From the NCBI RefSeq assembly GCF_009831655.1, contig NZ_WRPA01000015.1, positions 47,237-111,236 of the forward strand: a DNA stretch of 64,000 nt. The letters run 5' to 3'. The position numbers and the translations under genes were made by a program. Under the pieces are notes generated by a model. It did no database searches and was not told the origin of the DNA. It was given only the letters and a program-made list of their open reading frames with translations. The stretch is from Shewanella insulae (GTDB taxonomy: Bacteria; Pseudomonadota; Gammaproteobacteria; Enterobacterales; Shewanellaceae). This document shows, piece by piece, positions 37,205 through 46,928 of this stretch (positions are counted from its first letter, which is position 1; every line of letters begins with the position of its first letter).

Positions 37205-38142
37205 GTGCTTTTCATTTCGAAGGCCTGGTATGGCATTGGCCTATCGCCATATACCTCTTCCTCGCCGGCCTCTCTGCCGGGGCGGTATTTTTCGCCATCA
37301 TGCTGAAACACTTTAAGCTGGCCCATGAGGCCTGGCATTCGCCCTTCGTACAGGCGGCGGCCATCATAGCGCCGGTCGCCGTATTTGGTGGCCTGGGGAT
37401 CCTGGTGTTCGACCTCACTCGGCCACTGGATTTCTGGAAGATCTTGGTGTTCTACAACACCACTTCTGTGATGTCCATGGGGGTACTGGTGCTGATGGCC
37501 TACCAGCTGGTGCTGTTTGCCTGGATCGCCTGCGTCTTCCAACGTCGCATCACTCAGCTGCTAGGCAAACGCCTGCCTATCGTACAGCGGCTGCTTAACT
37601 GGCTGGTGAAACAGGAAGCGGCGATCACAGGCATCTTGGTGATCCTCGCCATCTCGCTGGGGGCCTATACCGGCTTCCTGCTGTCGGCACTGATTGGCTT
37701 CCCACTGCTGAATAACCCGGTATTGCCGCTGCTGTTCTTGATCTCCGGTCTCTCCTCCGGCGCCGCCGCAACCCTGCTGGGAGGCGTGCTGCTCAGGGGA
37801 AATCCCAATGGGGTCGAGGTGCGTTTCATTCACGGCATAGAGATCCCGCTGATCTTAGTGGAGATAGGACTGCTGTTTACCTTCTTTGCAGGCTTGATTC
37901 TCTCGGGCGGTCAGAGCCAGGTGGCGGCGCTTAACGCCTTGGGCTTCGGCTTCTGGGGTTGGATCTTCTGGGCTGGAGTAATAGGCATAGGCCTCACCCT
38001 GCCATTGGCTTTCAATCTGTGGATGAAGGTATCGGCGGATCGTAAGTTCGCCTATGTGGCGGTCACCGCCAGCTTCAGCCTGATAGGGGTGTTCTTACTG
38101 CGCAACTTTATCCTCTATACAGGTCAGATGACGGGGACCTAA
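37201..38142 (+). CDS. nrfD: NrfD-like quinol-oxidising membrane subunit
   Basis: 313 residues with about eight membrane helices. The NrfD/PsrC family N-terminus HWPIAIYLFLAGLSAGAVFF and the segment GLGILVFDLTRPLDFWKIL are clear. It would take electrons from menaquinol and pass them to the Fe-S subunit. Translation is coupled to nrfC (ATGA). With the cytochrome it forms an NrfBCD-type electron path lacking a local terminal reductase. Confidence 0.88.
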   Translation: MSAFHFEGLVWHWPIAIYLFLAGLSAGAVFFAIMLKHFKLAHEAWHSPFVQAAAIIAPVAVFGGLGILVFDLTRPLDFWKILVFYNTTSVMSMGVLVLMAYQLVLFAWIACVFQRRITQLLGKRLPIVQRLLNWLVKQEAAITGILVILAISLGAYTGFLLSALIGFPLLNNPVLPLLFLISGLSSGAAATLLGGVLLRGNPNGVEVRFIHGIEIPLILVEIGLLFTFFAGLILSGGQSQVAALNALGFGFWGWIFWAGVIGIGLTLPLAFNLWMKVSADRKFAYVAVTASFSLIGVFLLRNFILYTGQMTGT

Positions 38143-38155
38143 GCCCCATTGGCAC

Positions 38156-39214
38156 CTACTCGCGGGCCTCTTCGCCGCTAATTAGATGCAGCGGCGCCCG
38201 GTCGCTCAGGTAGGCTTCATCCACCTGCTCTAAGCGGTTATAGCGGATCATCTCTCGAATGCCGTCGATATAGGCCTGACCTCGTTCCGAATATTTGTCC
38301 AGCGTACCCGCCAGCACTAGGCCAGTAATAGGCTTGTTGGCGGCCCGCAGCTGCGCCCTCAAGCCTCTCAACGACTGATAAGCAGCATTGGTGTTTAGGT
38401 TAAACAGATAGCCCTGCACCGAGGCCAGCGGCGTATCGAAACGTGCCAGGCCATAGTTGCCCAGCTCTTTGCGCTGGGCCTTAGGAGTCATCCCCTTGCC
38501 GCTAAAATCCCACTGACCGAAGAAGGCATTGCCCTCCACGGTAAAGCGCGACGTCGCCCAGCCACTCTCCTCCGCCGCCTGGGCCAGCACCAGAGAGGGC
38601 GGCATGATATCGACCCGCGCTAAAAGCTGCTGGCGCTGCTCCTCGGTCAGGCTACCACTGTCATCCGTTAGCAGACGATACTTGCGCGCCAGGGCCAGCA
38701 GCTCGGGGGCATCTAACTCCGCCTGGGCGATAGCTTGCCGCTCCAGCAATATCTGCTCATTGGCCACCAGGATAAGCGGCGCCATCAGGCGAAAGAATAC
38801 CATCTTCTTAAGCTGCACCGGGATCTGCGATGAGGTCTGCTGCCAGCGCTCACTCACGGCCTCGAAGGTGAGCCTGGGCACCTCACGATTGCCCGCCTGC
38901 CAACCGGCTTGGTTATATCCCAGACTATCGAACAGGGCGATCAGCTCATCGAGGGAGTTAAGCACCACATCCTTAGGCGCCTGGGTGGGACGGTCCTTGG
39001 AGACAGTCTTGAAGCTGGTCTGAGTCTGCTGACTATCAGACGGAGTCGCCAGCTCGCCGGCGTTTGCCACCGGCGGCTCCATGCCCGCCGCGGCCAGCGC
39101 GGCCGACAGTTGGCCATCGTCGCTCGGGCGATACCAGAGCGCCCACAGCATCAGCAGCGAGGCGATCACCAATAGCAGAGGCAGTGCAATCTTTATACGG
39201 CTAACGGCAGGCAT
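38156..39214 (-). CDS. bax: Bax-like glucosaminidase-domain protein
   Basis: 352 residues from the ATG at 39214 (MPAVSRIKIA), supported by GGAG 8 bp upstream; the longer frame adds 24 unrelated residues. One N-terminal membrane anchor (about 7-28), then a mannosyl-glycoprotein endo-beta-N-acetylglucosaminidase-like domain (about 190-340) with LAQAAEESGWATSRF holding the likely catalytic Glu, and NAFFGQWDF. It probably cleaves peptidoglycan in the periplasm. It is convergent with the nrfD-like gene, 13 bp apart, with no terminator seen between them. Confidence 0.85.
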   Translation of the reverse strand: MPAVSRIKIALPLLLVIASLLMLWALWYRPSDDGQLSAALAAAGMEPPVANAGELATPSDSQQTQTSFKTVSKDRPTQAPKDVVLNSLDELIALFDSLGYNQAGWQAGNREVPRLTFEAVSERWQQTSSQIPVQLKKMVFFRLMAPLILVANEQILLERQAIAQAELDAPELLALARKYRLLTDDSGSLTEEQRQQLLARVDIMPPSLVLAQAAEESGWATSRFTVEGNAFFGQWDFSGKGMTPKAQRKELGNYGLARFDTPLASVQGYLFNLNTNAAYQSLRGLRAQLRAANKPITGLVLAGTLDKYSERGQAYIDGIREMIRYNRLEQVDEAYLSDRAPLHLISGEEARE

Positions 39215-39772
39215 AGAGGCTCCTTTGGATAAGTTAGGATAGGTGTGGGCACGGCAACACCATGCCCAATCGACCGCACAGGTCAATCTATCACTTAACG
39301 CTAATCTTTCCCTTACTCTAATCTATCTGTCGGCGGGAGTCTCTAGATGAGCCCTTGAATGAGAGATTGGGACCCCAGCCCAGCTCAGGCTCATCGACGC
39401 ATGCCTCATCTTTGAACATTAAGGCATGGCTAGCCACTCGCAGCGTCGAAGAATAATCCACACCAGACTAAAGGCTTTAATAAAATAATGCCTAAATCCT
39501 CTTCCCCTTAATTAAATAAATCTATTATTAATTTAACCAATATTTTTAATTCCTCTTATAGAATCAACAGCACAAATTTATTCTAATTTAGAAACAACCA
39601 TAATCCAGGGCAACTCGGTAAACAGCAAGATAACAAAAGGTTAATAACTTTTAAATTAAAACACCAAATAATCAGATGTATGTGACACAAGCCGCAATAT
39701 TAAGCTTAATGTTATTTTCATATTGAATAAAGTTTATCTGTTTCATACATTGAAAATTCGCCTTAAATTTAA
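39215..39772. other. Long AT-rich intergenic region
   Basis: 558 bp with no supportable gene. The left part holds the bax promoter and the right part the promoter of the next gene. The palindrome ATTAAGCTTAAT (39699-39710) and TGTGACACAA, a CRP half-site-like stretch (about 39681-39690), lie in the last 100 bp. Confidence 0.5.
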
Positions 39773-40261
39773 ATGTATCTTTTTGTATCACTCGGACGAT
39801 ATAAAATTTCATTCTTAGCTGGTTATATGTTGAAACAAGGAACTGTCACACTATCGAGCTTAACCCTCTTGTTTGGGCTACTGTTACTCACTCATCTGAG
39901 TAACGGCCTGATGACGCAGCAAGCCGCCATCAGCACCAGTCAAACCCTGCGCTGCGGTGTGATAAATGGGGAAAGTCTCGCCACCAAAGAGGTCGCGCCA
40001 GCTAGACTAAATTCAACATTATCATCGCATTGGCGCTGTGTTTATCAGCATCCAATGCAAACTCTCCCACAACTGAGCGGTGAGACCCACGAGAGTCAGG
40101 GTAATAGCATCAACCTGACGGCGGTGATCTTCTGTCTGCTATTCCTCTCTGCCGGTCTGCCTAGATACCGACTGAGAAAATATCGTACGCCCAAGAGTAT
40201 TATCGAATGCAGCTCACTATTGATGAGCTGGATCAAACCTATTAAGGGCACACCTTCATAG
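39773..40261 (+). CDS. Hypothetical small membrane protein
   Basis: Up to 162 residues; an internal ATG at 39827 (MLKQGTVTLSS) would give 144. Neither start has a clear Shine-Dalgarno. Two hydrophobic segments (about 25-45 and 112-130) flank a region with two cysteines (TLRCGVING and WRCVYQ), probably periplasmic and disulfide-bonded. The C-terminal tail is basic. No family recognised. It precedes the barrel protein gene by 117 bp. Confidence 0.55.
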   Translation: MYLFVSLGRYKISFLAGYMLKQGTVTLSSLTLLFGLLLLTHLSNGLMTQQAAISTSQTLRCGVINGESLATKEVAPARLNSTLSSHWRCVYQHPMQTLPQLSGETHESQGNSINLTAVIFCLLFLSAGLPRYRLRKYRTPKSIIECSSLLMSWIKPIKGTPS

Positions 40262-40378
40262 TCCCTATGGCCGTGAGTAAACAATATTTACGACCATAAA
40301 AACATTCACAAATAACGACAGCCAAAATAACACCTGGCCGTTATATCTATTTCAATTTATTTAAATGAGGTTTATTTC

Positions 40379-41251
40379 ATGCCTTATGCACACTCACGCC
40401 TGTCGAGTGCGAATCTTTACGCAACATTAAATGGATGGCAGCTAAATTTATCCCAGGTATTAATATTGGGTCTGCTATTTTCGACAATGGCTTGGGCAGA
40501 TAATGAAAATGTCGCCGCCGCCATAGACACCAAGAGCTCCCACTGGTCCGGTTATATCAGTGCCAGCGCCGCCAGCAACACCTTCGAGCAATCGGCCCCC
40601 AGCTCCTACCAGGCCCTCAGTGCCAGCGGCAGGATAGCCTATCGCGACACCTGGGGCAGCATACGCCTCTCCAGCGGCGGCGAGGTAGAAACCCACCACA
40701 ATCAGTCCTATTTCTACGACACCTTCTTAGAGTATCGCACCCCTTCCAAGGGCCTGGGGGATAATTGGAGCTATGTGGGCAGCGCGGGGGTCTATCTCCC
40801 CACGGGCCACACCAGCCAGGAGAACAAGTTGAGGGTCGCCCCCAGACTGGCTGGCTACCTCTTCTACCGCCCGAACCAAGACTGGAACTTCTATCTCTCA
40901 CCCCGGCTGAAATATAACGCCTATGAACATGAGATAGGCCGCCACGGCGAACACTTCATCGAGCACAGCATCAGCCTGCTAGCCGACGCCACCTGGCAGT
41001 TCATCGACAACTGGTACCTGGATGTCAACGCCTCCTACACCATGAACAAGCCCTTCAACACCAGTCGTTACGACAACCGTTTCACCATCAGCGAAGAGAT
41101 TGGCTGGTCGTTTGCCCCCACTTGGGTAGCGGCCATAGGCCACAACAACAGCGGCTATTTCTTCGATCCGGATCGCGGCCCGTCCCACAGCTTTACGCTC
41201 TACGACGAACGCAGTTCCGTGTTTTATCTATCAATTACCAAATATTTATAA
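40379..41251 (+). CDS. Putative outer-membrane beta-barrel protein
   Basis: 290 residues with an extended signal peptide (helix about 26-40, cleavage after FSTMAWA, residue 41). The mature part has alternating hydrophobic/polar beta strands rich in Tyr, Trp and Ser (YISASAASNTF, IRLSSGGEVETHH, NWYLDVNASYTMN) and ends in a short strand, YLSITKYL, as in porin-like barrels. The size suggests 10-12 strands. Transport substrate unknown. GAGG lies upstream of the ATG. The metalloprotease gene starts 37 bp after its stop, so they are probably cotranscribed. Confidence 0.7.
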   Translation: MPYAHSRLSSANLYATLNGWQLNLSQVLILGLLFSTMAWADNENVAAAIDTKSSHWSGYISASAASNTFEQSAPSSYQALSASGRIAYRDTWGSIRLSSGGEVETHHNQSYFYDTFLEYRTPSKGLGDNWSYVGSAGVYLPTGHTSQENKLRVAPRLAGYLFYRPNQDWNFYLSPRLKYNAYEHEIGRHGEHFIEHSISLLADATWQFIDNWYLDVNASYTMNKPFNTSRYDNRFTISEEIGWSFAPTWVAAIGHNNSGYFFDPDRGPSHSFTLYDERSSVFYLSITKYL

Positions 41252-41288
41252 AAAGTACTTATAAATTATATAACTAGGAGAGGTTTCA

Positions 41289-44200
41289 ATGTACAAGAGC
41301 ACTGTCGCCATCGCCATATTGAGCGCGATAGGATTGAGCGCCTGCGGCACAGACGAGCCGTACCAGGAGGTCAAGAAAGATGAGCGGATGATCGCCGTCA
41401 AAGACTTCAAAGATGCCACCACCACTGGCGAGGCGGGGGATCAACTCACCTCCTCGACCACCACGGGCGAGCTGGCAAGCAAGCAACCCGAGCGGCTCTT
41501 TCTCTACACCCGCAGCCTGGGCGAGGCGCCGCGCTACTCTGCGCCTATCCACGGCTTCTCCCAGGGAGAAGCCAAGCTGGTGACCCTGCGGATGACGGAA
41601 AACGGCATTCAGCTGCGTCAGATCGACAGAGACAACATAGGTCTGGACCACGACTCGCGTTTCGACAACGAGTACAACAAGGCCCCAGTGCTGACCATTC
41701 CCGGCGACTACATCGACTTCCAATGCCAGGAGGACAACTGGGGCGACTGCACCAACCGCGAGGAAGAGGTGACGGATCGCAACATCACCTGGGATCAGAA
41801 GAAGTTCTTCATACCTAAGTTCGAAGGGGCGCAGATCGCCGAGGAGAACTACACGGATCTGGTCACCTTCAAGCAGTGCACCACAGAGACAGAGTCGGCC
41901 CACCTGGTAAAGGACGGCAACTGGGAAGGCTATGAGATGAACTTGGCCAAGGGCGTGATCAACTTCGAGATCGAGCACACCTACCAGGCCAATCCCGCCT
42001 GTTTCGGCAAATTCTTCAAGGGCAGCTTCGACAACCTCTCCTTCACCACCACTGAATATATCTCGGTCGTGGCCCTGGATCAGCTGGCCAGTGAAGACTT
42101 TGTCACCATCCCTTATAGCGAGGATGAAAACGGCACCTTCGGCTTCTTCCGCACCCAGCATGAATACCGCGACGGCAACAACGCCGATGGTAAGGATGGC
42201 TATGTACGCCAATACCTCAATCATTTTAATCCCAAGAAAGAGGCGCTCACCTACTTCTTGAGCAACAACTTCTTCGAGCCGAAGAACCAGCCCTTCCTGG
42301 ACGCGGCAAAGCAGAGCATTGCCGCCATCAACATTCAGAACAAGCTGTTCGAAACCGGCCTGCCGGAGCTCAAGCTGGCCCAGGCCAACGAACGCAGACA
42401 CGGAGACTTGCGCTACAGCAACATCACACTGTTCGACGAGCCACTAGACAACGGCTTGGCCGGCTATGGCCCCTCCGCCGCCAACCCGCTCACCGGCGAG
42501 ATCGTCAGCGGCCGGGTAGACCAATACAGCGCCAACCTGCAGCAGGGCTCGACCCGCTACTACCGCAGGGTGCAGCTGGACTACAACCGCGGCATGCTAG
42601 ACCCTAACTCGGTCAAAGCTCTCACCGGGGTCGATTACACCCCGTCACAGGAGGCGGTAGATCGCGCCAATCAGGTGGCTGCCAATAAGCTGGTTGCCGA
42701 GCAGAACAGTCAGAGCCAAGATCCTATGGTGCAGCAACCGCGCACCGAGGCCCAGCCGCAGACCATCATCCCGGATCTCTCCACAGATGATGCCAACAAT
42801 GCCCCCTTCGAGGAGCTAGTCAACCAACAAAACAAGACCGAAACCTTCTGGGCCGAGCATAATCTGATGAGCGTGGATCAGGCCTTCGGTCTCACAGGCG
42901 GCGCACTGCGCGAACTACCTCGGGGCATTCAGGGCTATGAGATCGACTGGAAAGACACTCAATTCTGGGTCGATGGCATCATAGGCGGCAAGCTGAAGGA
43001 TATCGAGAAGATGCCCACCAGCTTCCAGGCAGATCTAGTAACTAAGCTGGCGGCTCAGGCCTTTGCCGGTACCCTCACCCACGAGCTGGGCCACACCCTT
43101 GGCCTGAGGCACAACTTCGCCGGTAGCCGGGACCAGGCCAACTTCTTCAACGAAGAGGAGATCGCCAAGTTCAGCCAGGCCTTCAGCGAGGCGGGTTATC
43201 CTCATCTGACGGTCAAGGCAGACTTCTCCAGCCAGATGGATTATAACGCCGACCGTTTCGCCACCACCTTCCAGAAGTACGATCTGGCGGCGCTGCGCTT
43301 TGGCTACGGTCGTCAGGTAGAGACTCAGGATGGCAGCCTGGTTTCGCTGGAGGCGGCCGATGCCAAGCGCCGCGAGGAGCTACGCCAAGGCAATATCACG
43401 GGCGATATCCAATATGGTGCCCTGCATCAGATAGGAAAAGAGCACGACCTGCGCTACTTCGCCTTCTGTACCGACGGCCATGTGACCCTCAACTCCAACT
43501 GTAACCGTTTCGATGCCGGCACCAACAACGACGACATAGTGCAATACTATATCGACAGCTACCACGACAGCTATGACACAATGAACGTGCGTCATAACCG
43601 TCAAACCCTGTTCGAAGATCATATCCTGCCTTACACCATCAACCGCCTGAGGGGCTTTAACAACATACGCCAATTTGTCGAAGACACCGCCACGGTTGAG
43701 GAGCTGTTTGCCTTCGATCAGAACGAGCTGGCCGAGTTCTGCACAGGCCATGAGAACTACTGGTTCTGCGCCTCACAGCGGGCAGTCGAAAAGGCGGCCG
43801 ACACCTTCCTCACCGCGGCCGGTCTGAGCGACATCTACCTGCATGTCACTTATCGTATGAATAGCGACGACAGCCGCGCCCTGACCAAGGTGCACTCGCT
43901 GGAAGATATCCTGACTCGTCTCTACCGTCTCAATGCCAGCAAACTGGATGAAGGTTTCGATCTGGGTCAGATCATCACCGCCTATGAGCAAGCCCCTGAA
44001 AAACTAAAAGAGCTGTTGCTCAAGGCCGATATCGTCGAGGCCTATCAGGACCTGCTCTACGCCGATGTCAGCGCCAACAAGGGACGCCTGCTCAACGGCA
44101 TCAAGGCCCCGGCGTCGAGCCCGAATCACCCTTATGTCAACGAGCGTGACGTGCTGGGCATGTGGCCCGATAAGCTACTGGCGATGCGTCAGCTGCTGAC

Positions 44201-44855
44201 CCGCAAGTCACCTCGCAGCACCACGGGCCGCACCTACTACGCCCTGGCGGATTATCCTAAGGTGAAGGATCAGCTCGAAGGTATGCTGTGTCAAATGACG
44301 CAGGGCAATACGGTTCAGGATATCAACCAGTACCTAACCAAGCCTGTGCTGAGCGATAGCTGTAAGGCGGTGGATGCCAAGTACTATGTCAACGACGTTG
44401 ACTATGCCGACCAGCATATCGAGGCGCTTCCTAGCTACGCTACCTCTCTTGGACGCTACTTCGGCTTCCCCCAGAGCAGCTATGAGATGAAGGGTAAGAG
44501 CAACCTGCTGCAGATGATGCTTAAGCAGGTGGTGTTGGCATCGCGCGACAGCGACTATCGCGGCGAAGAAAAGGCCAGAGTATGGCGCGAGTATGTGGGC
44601 ATTCATCTTGCCAGCGACGCCGTTGCCGCCAGCAAGCAGATCAGCCTACAGGGCAAAAACTATGTGGCGACCGAGGAGAACCAGCTGGCCCTCATGCTGA
44701 TTGAGCAGATAGCTACGCTCAAGGCGCTCATCGCCAGCTCGCCGGAGCTGATGAGGCATCAGATGAACAGCAAGGGCGAGACCTTCCAGCAACTGGTGGT
44801 CGACCCCATCATCGCCCGCGATGAGCGAGTGATCACTTACCTGCCGGTGCTCTAA
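41289..44855 (+). CDS. Large outer-membrane lipoprotein zinc metalloprotease (EcxA/DUF4953-type)
   Basis: 1188 residues. The lipoprotein signal ends IGLSAC-G (Cys at residue 19) and the following Gly suggests outer-membrane sorting. The catalytic motif HELGHTLGLRHNFAGS begins at residue 598 (HExxHxxGxxH); SSQMDYNADRF about 45 residues later could be the Met-turn. The C-terminal half (about 660-1188) resembles the EcxA-type extended zinc-binding region. AGGAGAGG precedes the ATG. It is likely a surface or periplasmic peptidase acting with the barrel protein; target unknown. A strong terminator follows. Confidence 0.88.
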   Translation: MYKSTVAIAILSAIGLSACGTDEPYQEVKKDERMIAVKDFKDATTTGEAGDQLTSSTTTGELASKQPERLFLYTRSLGEAPRYSAPIHGFSQGEAKLVTLRMTENGIQLRQIDRDNIGLDHDSRFDNEYNKAPVLTIPGDYIDFQCQEDNWGDCTNREEEVTDRNITWDQKKFFIPKFEGAQIAEENYTDLVTFKQCTTETESAHLVKDGNWEGYEMNLAKGVINFEIEHTYQANPACFGKFFKGSFDNLSFTTTEYISVVALDQLASEDFVTIPYSEDENGTFGFFRTQHEYRDGNNADGKDGYVRQYLNHFNPKKEALTYFLSNNFFEPKNQPFLDAAKQSIAAINIQNKLFETGLPELKLAQANERRHGDLRYSNITLFDEPLDNGLAGYGPSAANPLTGEIVSGRVDQYSANLQQGSTRYYRRVQLDYNRGMLDPNSVKALTGVDYTPSQEAVDRANQVAANKLVAEQNSQSQDPMVQQPRTEAQPQTIIPDLSTDDANNAPFEELVNQQNKTETFWAEHNLMSVDQAFGLTGGALRELPRGIQGYEIDWKDTQFWVDGIIGGKLKDIEKMPTSFQADLVTKLAAQAFAGTLTHELGHTLGLRHNFAGSRDQANFFNEEEIAKFSQAFSEAGYPHLTVKADFSSQMDYNADRFATTFQKYDLAALRFGYGRQVETQDGSLVSLEAADAKRREELRQGNITGDIQYGALHQIGKEHDLRYFAFCTDGHVTLNSNCNRFDAGTNNDDIVQYYIDSYHDSYDTMNVRHNRQTLFEDHILPYTINRLRGFNNIRQFVEDTATVEELFAFDQNELAEFCTGHENYWFCASQRAVEKAADTFLTAAGLSDIYLHVTYRMNSDDSRALTKVHSLEDILTRLYRLNASKLDEGFDLGQIITAYEQAPEKLKELLLKADIVEAYQDLLYADVSANKGRLLNGIKAPASSPNHPYVNERDVLGMWPDKLLAMRQLLTRKSPRSTTGRTYYALADYPKVKDQLEGMLCQMTQGNTVQDINQYLTKPVLSDSCKAVDAKYYVNDVDYADQHIEALPSYATSLGRYFGFPQSSYEMKGKSNLLQMMLKQVVLASRDSDYRGEEKARVWREYVGIHLASDAVAASKQISLQGKNYVATEENQLALMLIEQIATLKALIASSPELMRHQMNSKGETFQQLVVDPIIARDERVITYLPVL

Positions 44856-44884
44856 GCCAGCGGGTCACACCAAGCCAAATAAGA

Positions 44885-44914
44885 AAGAAGCCGCCTGTCG
44901 GCTTCTTTTTTTCT
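44885..44914 (+). terminator. Intrinsic terminator after the metalloprotease gene
   Basis: AAGAAGCCG-CCTGT-CGGCTTCTT followed by TTTTT: 9-bp stem and a T run, 30 bp after the stop. Confidence 0.92.
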
Positions 44915-45113
44915 TAAGTGCTAGTGACTTAGCAATAAGCCACGACAATAATTCCCGTCTCGTCCCAGTAATCTCACCCACCGAGGGGCCCTATCCGGCA
45001 ACAGAGCTGGGATGCAACATGTGTAGCAAAATGTATCATCTTATTTAGATGGTTGTTTCACTACCCAATAATGGTTAACTTATGACTGACCGACACATAG
45101 GAGAGTCCCCTCG

Positions 45114-46157
45114 ATGGAGCCGGATGAGCAGCCATCCAATCAGTTAGCCAATGCCGAGTCATCGGCGGAAAACAGTTCCGAGCCAAAGGCCGACCTCATT
45201 GCCGAGCTAAAAGCCGAAAATGCAGTGCTTAAACGCGAAAACGCCAAGTTAAAGCTGCTCAACGATCGCGCCGAAGAGAAGCTTTTTGCCGCGCTGGATG
45301 GCAACCGTCTCTGCCTGTGGGAGCAACATCTTCCCAGCGGTAACCTGACCATCTTCAACATGCGCTGGGGCGAGCTGCTGGGCTTTAGCCGCGAAGAGCT
45401 GGCGGCCCATGTGGACAGCTGGAAACAAAACCTGCATCCGGAGGATAAGGAGTGGGTGATCAAGGCCTTCGAAGATCATGTAGAGGGCAAGTCTGACTAC
45501 TATCAGGCGGTACACCGCATGATCCACAAGAATGGCTCGGTCACCTGGGTATCGGACCGTGGCCGTATCGTCGAGCGTAAGCCAGATGGCACCCCACTAC
45601 GCATGATGGGCACTCACATGGATATCACCCAGGAGAAACGCTACGAGCAGGAGCTGTCTGAACTGGCCCACTGCGACCCCCTTACCAACCTGAGCAATCG
45701 TCAGGCGATCACCCAGGCCTTCGAGCAGGAATACCAGCACTCGACGGGCAGCATCTTCTTCATCGATCTCGATGGCTTTAAGGAGCTCAACGACAAGCTG
45801 GGCCACAAGTTTGGCGATCATCTGCTGATCCACGTGGCCGACACCCTCAGGGGTGTGATCGGCACTCAGGCCCATATCGCCCGTCTCGGCGGCGATGAGT
45901 TTCTGATTTTGCACCCCAGCCAGGACCAGACCCTGCTGAGCGAGCGGGCCCAGTCGCTGTTGGATGTCTACCGTCAGGCGATCATCTTAGAGGGCACAGA
46001 GGTCAAACTCGGCCTGAGTATCGGCATCTATAGCTTCGCCCCGAGCGATGACTTTGTCACCGCCTGCGAATTTGCCGACGCCGCCATGTATAGGGTCAAG
46101 GCTCAGGGCAAACACGACTACCAGTTCTGGCAGGCCGAGCAAGCTGCCGGGCAGTAA
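45114..46157 (+). CDS. Diguanylate cyclase with PAS sensor and coiled coil
   Basis: 347-residue soluble protein. A helical coiled coil (about 20-60, LKAENAVLKRENAKLKLL) is followed by a PAS_3/PAC domain (about 62-178: WEQHLPSGNLTIFNMRWGE, GTHMDITQEKRYEQE) and a GGDEF domain (about 185-340) with intact RLGGDEFLIL and DLDGFKELND. No I-site RxxD is obvious upstream of GGDEF. It makes cyclic-di-GMP in response to an unknown signal sensed by PAS. AGGAGAG precedes the ATG. Confidence 0.92.
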   Translation: MEPDEQPSNQLANAESSAENSSEPKADLIAELKAENAVLKRENAKLKLLNDRAEEKLFAALDGNRLCLWEQHLPSGNLTIFNMRWGELLGFSREELAAHVDSWKQNLHPEDKEWVIKAFEDHVEGKSDYYQAVHRMIHKNGSVTWVSDRGRIVERKPDGTPLRMMGTHMDITQEKRYEQELSELAHCDPLTNLSNRQAITQAFEQEYQHSTGSIFFIDLDGFKELNDKLGHKFGDHLLIHVADTLRGVIGTQAHIARLGGDEFLILHPSQDQTLLSERAQSLLDVYRQAIILEGTEVKLGLSIGIYSFAPSDDFVTACEFADAAMYRVKAQGKHDYQFWQAEQAAGQ

Positions 46158-46202
46158 TTCCCCGGCTTATCTAACACTTAACCACCAACCTGTGCACTTG
46201 GC

Positions 46203-46928
46203 CTACCTGAGCACCTTGCTCAAGAACGCCTGAGTGCGCGGCTCCTGGGGCTGACCAAACAACAGTGCGGGCACATTACTCTCCACCACATAGCCCCCAT
46301 CCATAAAGATCACCCGATCTGAGACATCCTTGGCAAAGCCCATCTCGTGGGTGACTATCACCATGGTCATCCCCGCCTGTGCCAGCTGTTTCATGACATC
46401 CAGCACATCGCCCACCATCTCAGGATCCAGCGCCGAGGTGGGCTCGTCGAACAGCATCAGCTCGGGCTTCATCGCCAGGGCTCGGGCGATGGCCACCCTT
46501 TGCTTCTGACCGCCCGATAGGCTGGCGGGATAGGCACTCGCCTTATCACTCAGTCCCACCTGCTCCAGCAGGCGCTTCGCCTCAGTGTCGGCCTCCGCCT
46601 GGGTCATCAAGCCCAGCTTCACCGGCGCCAGGGTGATGTTTTGCTGCACCGTCTTGTGGGGGAAGAGGTTAAAGTTTTGGAACACCATACCCACCTTCTG
46701 CCGCAGCTTGTCGATGCAGGCATCGGGCGCGGTGATCGACTGACCGTCGATCACTATCTCCCCCTGGGTAGGCTGTTCCAGCAGGTTGATGCAGCGCAGG
46801 AAGGTGCTCTTGCCGCTGCCACTGGGACCGATGACGCTGACCACCTCGCCTCTTGCGATCGACTCGTCGATCCCCTTGAGCACCTGGTTGTCGCCGAAAT
46901 ATTTATGCAGATTGCTAATCTTAATCAC
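46203..46928 (-). CDS. Polar amino-acid ABC transporter ATPase
   Basis: 241 residues from a GTG at 46928 (read as [11 protein letters not shown]), the family N-terminus; the frame extends seven codons upstream but those codons lie inside the permease gene. Walker A is GPSGSGKST, the signature is [15 protein letters not shown] and Walker B is [12 protein letters not shown]. It belongs to the GlnQ/HisP class. It overlaps the permease gene by 8 bp. It powers uptake by the permease and binding lipoprotein encoded upstream. Confidence 0.9.
   Translation of the reverse strand: MIKISNLHKYFGDNQVLKGIDESIARGEVVSVIGPSGSGKSTFLRCINLLEQPTQGEIVIDGQSITAPDACIDKLRQKVGMVFQNFNLFPHKTVQQNITLAPVKLGLMTQAEADTEAKRLLEQVGLSDKASAYPASLSGGQKQRVAIARALAMKPELMLFDEPTSALDPEMVGDVLDVMKQLAQAGMTMVIVTHEMGFAKDVSDRVIFMDGGYVVESNVPALLFGQPQEPRTQAFLSKVLR

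Noticed and set aside
41286..42401. 371-codon open frame antisense to the metalloprotease
   Set aside because: Mirror frame of a clearly coding gene; the lipobox and HExxH motif support the plus strand only.
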